From Lantana camara (Eukaryota; Streptophyta; Magnoliopsida; Lamiales; Verbenaceae), in NCBI GenBank assembly GCA_037501455.1, contig CM074860.1:44588501-44652500 (forward strand): a stretch of 64,000 bases of DNA. The letters run 5' to 3'. The notes under the pieces are model-generated. The model saw only the letters and a program-made list of their open reading frames with translations. It was not told where the DNA came from and ran no database searches. This document shows, piece by piece, positions 58,991 through 64,000 of the stretch (position 1 is the first letter of the stretch; every line of letters starts with the position of its first letter). A program made the position numbers and the translations under genes.

Positions 58991-60140
58991 AGTAAGGTTT
59001 GACCCGACCCTTTGACCCGACATGTGAATAGTAATCATGAATAGTAATCTAGAATAGTGCTTTTGAATAGTAAAAATGAATTAAAACTTGTGCTTTCTTA
59101 ATAGACATTTGCACCTAGGGTTTCCATATCCAGGGTCTAAAATGTGTTTTCAAAATGTGTTTTCTCTCGTGGACTTGTTTCTTAACCTAAGGTTTGCGAT
59201 AGGATTCATAATTTGACTAAAGCTTACTCGGTTATAGTAAGATCATAGTCTCTCGTTAAGAGTAACTCACTTTGACGTATTCCTTTGTGTGTTACCTTTC
59301 TTGAATACCTTAAATGGTATTACTCTCTTGTGTTACATGTTCTTTACATGTTCCTTGTTCATTTGTTTCTTGCATTTCATATGCATCTTGGTTAGTAGTG
59401 GGTCTTAGTTGTTAAGCTCACCCTAGTACACCACCTACAGGAGTTAAAGTTGAGCACTGGGATCCCCAGGGCACCGCATAATCTGTCTACCTGCCTTTTT
59501 GTTACTATTAGGTGAGGTGAAGTTATAAATGTTTTCCAACTGGAACCACGATTATACTATCGTATCATATGTTTTGAAATTCAAAGCTAAACCTCGTTTT
59601 GAACTATCCCTTTTATCGGGACATTCTCTTGAAAGGATCATTCATACTTTAATAGTATACCTTGATCAACAGTACATGTTTTCCAAAGTTCTGCATTCTC
59701 GTTCAAAGACAGTTACATGTTTTGCATATGTTTTCAAAGTACAGTTTACAGACAGAATCACATGTTTTCAGACAGAATCATATGTTTTACAGACAACATC
59801 ATATGTTACAGTTACAGTTTCACATGTTATAAGTTAGCATACTGGAGTGATACTCTGGTCACTGCTAATCTTAAATGCAAGCATACAGTTTACAGTTTGG
59901 GCCCGGCGGTTATGTGTGGAGGTGATGCTCGGGAGGTGAGCGCCAACGACATCACCAATACCGGCCGCCACACTTAGACAATTGACACCGACTTTTAACA
60001 GGAGGTTTGTTAAGTCAGGACAATCTGTCTGGGAACGGACAGCAAATCTGTTCCCATTACATGTTTACAGGTCGTCTAGGGCTAGCTACCCGAAGTGACA
60101 ACCGGTGGAGGATGGCGCATGTTTGTATGCGTTGGTAAGA

Positions 60141-60300
60141 GTTGTTGTTGACCTTGGTCCGATAGTCTACTGTGTGCGGAGTTGTTGTTGACCTTGGTCC
60201 GATGCTCTACTATATGTGGGGTTATTGTTGATCTTGGTCCGATACTCTACTATACGTGGAATTATCGTTGATCCTGGTCCGATGCTCTACCGAATCATGT
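60141..60300 (+). repeat. 40-bp tandem repeat, four copies, in E
   Basis: Copies at 60141-60180, 60181-60220, 60221-60260 and 60261-60300 share GTTGTTGACCTTGGTCCGAT and a CTCTACT segment. Divergence grows toward the fourth copy. G has no clear equivalent, so the array expanded after E and G separated. Confidence 0.9.
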
Positions 60301-61154
60301 TTTCTGGAGTAAGGATGGAGGAGCCTAGCTTGCGGGTAAAATTCTATTTCATAAAGGATGGTTCATATCTGGAAAAGTTCACTTTACCCTTATCCCGTTT
60401 TATGAAAGAACTATGAACCATCAACAGCATTTGTGTGCGCGTGTGATAGCATTCATGAAAATGTTTTATAACGTGCATTCTTTACAGCATCACATTCAAA
60501 GAGTTTTATCAACTGAACTTGTTTCAAGTTTTTCTTTAAAGCATTGCATTTAACAGTTTCGAACTTTACTTCAAGTTCTTTAATTCAGTACTTTCTTTAA
60601 AGTATTCCCTCACATAGTCCTTTTGACTAATACCTCTCCCGTTTTCTTGCCTCGTGGTTTCAGGTCTTGCAGCCGCAGTCTAGAGGTATCTTGAAGCTCT
60701 AGATTGTCATTTTTGTTTCAGTCAGGACTTAGCATTACTTCCTTTTGTGTCCAGCATATGTTTTATGGTTGCATCACTTTATACTTCTGTATATGTTTCT
60801 GAATACTTGAGTATCTTTGTTATACTCTTTCTGCTACTCTGTTACCGATATTTTGAACTCTGCTGTATCGATACTTATATGTGAATCTGTTATATGTTTT
60901 GATATGCCGAGTCTCTCTTACACGATCAATATGTTCTTGCTTGTTACATGCCATCACGCACATGTTTTGAAAAGTTTTAAAATACTCTGATTTTCCGCTG
61001 CATAGCCACATCGTTGTACATGTATAGTTCTGATAGACAGCCGTTCGCTGGAGTATTTCTTGAGTGATGGCTCACACCATTACTTGAGAGGTGCTTCAGT
61101 GCGGGGGTTGAGACGCCGCTCTCCTCTTGTTCTGGTACGGGTGGGGGCGTTACA

Positions 61155-62662
61155 CGATAACTTTTACGTATTTCATTTTCGTCCACCGGATTGGAGGTAA
61201 TTTGATTTTAAAGTTTTTGGGGTTTTCGAATTCTTTGGTTTAAGATCTAGGATGATTGGCTTGGAATTTTCAGAAATTGATCAAGGATTTGGAACGAGCA
61301 CGAAGACTACTTTCTCGAGTGAATTTTTGGGATTTTTTCGGCGGCTCCGGTGGCGGCACTCCGGTGACTTTCGGACAGAATGTCGGTCTCGATGCGGTGA
61401 GTCCAACGCCGCTTTCCGTTCATTAATCGGACACTCGGTTTATTTATTACGAATTATTTTGTGTAATTGGAATTATGTGAATTAATTGTTTTAAGTGCGA
61501 ATACATTGTTTATTGTTGGTTTGCTGATCGAGATGTATTTCAATCGTATACGAAAACATGTATTGAATGAATTATGATATGCATGAATGTTTCGATTTAC
61601 AATTTGAATCCCGATGTGATGAATTTACGCTATTTGTTAAGTACGAGGGGTTGTTAGTGTAATATTTAGAAACTATTCTTTTATGTGACTAAATGAACTT
61701 GAATGATATTTTAGAAGAACGAACATGTTGTGATTTCTCTATATGAATTTAAGATGTTCTCAATGTTATGTTTGTTGTAAATTGTGTTTCAATATAAAAT
61801 TTAGATACATGAAGGATGCTTGAACAACTTAAGACTTGATGCATGGTAGGAGTTAGAATTGTAATATCTCGATTTATTCTTACTACTCAAAAATGGTATA
61901 TTATGAATTACAATAAATTGATAATTGTCATGCTTGTAAGTAATTAATTCCTAGTTGAATAATTGTATAAACACTTTAAACGAACAATTATGCTTAGTAA
62001 TCAACTAAGGAGATGTATGTGTAATAATTCTAAACTTTTATAAATGACTTAGGGGATGTAAGTGTAATATTTATGAAACTATGGATGTGACTTGAGCTTG
62101 TGTACCAAACATGTTGTGAAGTTGTAAAGTACGATCTTAAGTGAATCAAATGCACTCTTTATTTGTATCAAGCATGCCATCTACGTACAACAACTTTGTA
62201 TGTTTATATGATCAAGTTGCTCTTACTTATGCACCTTATAAATCGACATGAACTTGATGATTAATTGTAATATTATAATTGAACCCTGTGACATTGGATG
62301 ATTTAATATGCATTTTGTGAATACATTGACTTCCTAAATTGATCTTGCATCTTTGGATATGGAATTGCGTGTTGGTTGCTTGTAAATATGACCTTGTTGA
62401 GCATTGATATGCCTTGAATGACCACGACACCTTATCTAAGCACAACATGAACACTTATGCATAACCACGATCATGTTGAGCAATGCCGTGCGTCTTGTTT
62501 GGTTCATATAGAGTCTAAGTCTGGGCTTTTGTATGTCTTGTCACAGAGTTTAGCGGTGCCGGTGGCCCGAGGTTTAGAGTGTTTGGCCCTTCACACTCTC
62601 AAACTCTACTTTCACAAGGTGAGGTTTAGGATTTTGTATAGCTATGCGACCTATGGCCTTTA
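61155..62662 (+). repeat. Element D 3' LTR, segment 2
   Basis: Continues D after E (matches from about 33230 onward). Predicted acceptor AG 62545-62546, 72-nt micro-exon 62547-62618, donor GT 62619-62620 (AAG|GTGAGG). The micro-exon holds 33 nt that are absent from the 5' LTR copy. It is interrupted at 62663 by copia-2. Confidence 0.9.
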
Positions 62663-63744
62663 TGTTAGGAATAGTGCCCTAGAAAGCCGATTGAATATCC
62701 GCTTTGTACTTTTCCTTATTGTAATCACAGATAATCTTTGAATAAAATAACGAATTGAGGCAACACTTCTTTATATGCTCTTTTTTGGGATGCATTTACT
62801 TTATCTGTGCATGTATGAGAACTCCCCTAATCCTGATGACTTTAGGACTCTACCATTTAGGTGAAATGGTTCATGAAATGAGCCCTATATCACATAAGTC
62901 ATGATTAGTAAAATGCTCCAAGCTGATGAGTCCTACCGACAGTGGGAGTGTCAACCTGACTCCTCTAAGGCTTGCTTGTGGGATCACGCCCTTAAGAAGG
63001 ACCACTTTGTTTCATGGAGGTGCAAAGTGTATAGTTGATACATGCGTGATACATGAGGGTGCTTACTTCCATAAGTAAGTTCACTGAGGTGCCCCGTGTG
63101 AGAAGATTCCTAAATGGGAAAGGAAGTTTCTATTTCAGGGAATAGAAACTTCCAGATTAGGAAATATCTCATGAGTCATTGATGTGATTAATTGATCCTT
63201 AGACTTGAGGTTCCATGTCACTTTATGAGTTAACTCTGTAGTCTTAGATATAAGCTTTAAAGGGGGTTGCCTTAGATAACTGATTCAAGGCTTATGCTGG
63301 GGCTGCACAAGTGATTCATGAAAGTGAATGAGAATTAAGAAAGGGCCTACACTTGCGTGTGCAAGGTGATCTCTTATTATGTAAGTCATTCATATACCAT
63401 ATGGAGTCCTTGGCCAAGGTAGTAGATCAAGACATGAAGAAAAGGGTTTCTTGGATTGAGATCAAATGGATATGAAATGCACTTTGCTTTAAGACCGGAT
63501 TATTAGGGTTCTGATTATTCCCTTACCCTAGATCTTGGTTGAGAGATAGTAAGTAGGAGGATTGTATCTCACATGAATCAATGACTTAAAGGTTCTGTCG
63601 AATCTGAACATTCCAATTCAGCTAGGGGTTCAACACCTGTTGTTAGACTATGGTCGTTTAATCTGTGAACTGATTAATTAATTAGTGAATTAATTAATTA
63701 GGGTCACTGCTAATTGAATTGAGAACCTAGTGGGTCACACACAA
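62663..63744 (+). repeat. Copia-2 LTR, left segment, plus strand
   Basis: TGTTAGGAATAGTGCCC start. It matches the copia-1 LTR (minus strand, from 25326 down) closely over 1.08 kb, through GGTCACTGCTAATTGAATTG. It is cut at 63745 by H, so it cannot be told whether it is a solo LTR or the 5' LTR of a full element. Bases 62658-62662 (CTTTA) would be its TSD. Confidence 0.9.
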
Positions 63745-64000
63745 TGTGACGCCCAGCTATTTCGGATTTTCAGGTATGACTTGTGTGCTCTTTAAGTGCG
63801 CGTTTAAATTATTTTAATTACTTGATTATATGATTTATATTTATTCTTATTTGAAATTCTTTAAATATTTGAACTATTTGAATTGAAATTATATGAATTT
63901 CTTGAATATTTGCGCATGCGTTAAATGTTTACGTGCCGTTTTCGCATTTAATGAATTCGAAACTTTGTGGAATTTTAATATGTTGGATTTATGTGTGTCT
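63745..64000 (+). repeat. Element H: start of another Ty3-type LTR, truncated by the window
   Basis: TGTGACGCCCAGC start with the CAGGTATGAC.T.TGTG block seen at the start of A. CACAA at 63740-63744 would be its TSD. No coding sequence is visible. Confidence 0.75.

Larger units (their letters stand above)
58699..61154 (+). repeat. Solo LTR E, right segment (with TSD GGATT 58699-58703)
   Basis: Resumes E after the F complex and ends GGGGCGTTACA at 61154. Predicted acceptor AG 59439-59440 (CCACCTACAG), 71-nt micro-exon 59441-59511, donor GT 59512-59513 (TAG|GTGAGG), acceptor AG 60662-60663 (GTGGTTTCAG). CCGTTCGC near 61041 and GTGCGGGGG near 61098 are shared with the other LTR families. TSD CGATA follows at 61155-61159. 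Confidence 0.9.

Noticed and set aside
1..64000. Host genes, tRNA, rRNA or other structural RNA genes
   Set aside because: None recognised on either strand. The only tRNA-like strings are 12-nt primer-binding sites in retrotransposons. I could not run a covariance-model search.

Overview
The window is repeat-dense nuclear DNA of a flowering plant, probably a eudicot. Almost all of it can be assigned to nested LTR retrotransposons. I find no host gene, tRNA, rRNA or intact coding region. The evidence is plant chromovirus-type (Ty3/gypsy, Tekay/Del-like) and Ty1/copia coding remnants, tRNA-iMet primer sites, polypurine tracts, very long LTRs, target-site duplications (TSDs) and AT-rich low-complexity DNA. 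Species cannot be told from the sequence.

Layout. (1) 1-1339 is the 3' end of a broken Ty3 pol (element A). Its 3' LTR runs 1373-2902 and 13884-15167. (2) That LTR is split by a complete non-coding retrotransposon of LARD type (large retrotransposon derivative; 2903-13878, LTRs about 3.9 kb, TSD AGGTG). (3) 15168-17130 is an older reverse-strand LTR fragment (B) with flanking sequence, into which A and C inserted. (4) 17131-23379 is element C: two LTRs, a gag with five nonsense codons, and a pol lacking protease and RT. (5) C's 3' LTR is cut by a reverse-strand copia element (23380-32113). Its integrase region is replaced by a Ty3-type LTR fragment (G, 27178-30400) and a 126-bp scrap. (6) The copia leader is cut by a second non-coding element, D (5' LTR 32114-35968, internal 35969-38350, 3' LTR from 38351). 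(7) D's 3' LTR is cut by a solo LTR, E (39461-61154, TSD CGATA). (8) E is cut by a reverse-strand tandem LTR-internal-LTR-internal-LTR complex, F (41150-58698, TSD GGATT, period 6,784 bp). (9) D's 3' LTR resumes at 61155 and is cut by a second copia LTR (62663). That LTR is cut by a further Ty3-type LTR (H, 63745 to the window end). The deepest chain is B > C > copia-1 > D > E > F, six levels. LTR divergence agrees with this order.

How the parts work together. A and C carry or carried chromovirus proteins. LARD1, D and F carry none, but share with A and C the LTR termini, primer site, leader block, pre-PPT hairpin and polypurine tract. They therefore look like elements moved in trans by such partners.

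The most interesting signal is a shared non-coding architecture across otherwise diverged LTR families. It has five parts: (a) consensus-like splice sites at equivalent places, defining a micro-exon of about 65-82 nt and ending in a 3' splice site 254-300 nt inside the element, directly before the gag ATG in C; (b) clusters of short GC-rich palindromes inside the first predicted intron; (c) a long-range inverted repeat near the LTR end; (d) a hairpin with covarying stem just 5' of the polypurine tract; (e) in the non-coding elements only, arrays of 5-11 short palindromes spaced about 28-35 bp. F is also a clear fossil of unequal LTR crossing-over, because its middle LTR is a mosaic of the outer two. 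All comparisons were made by eye.
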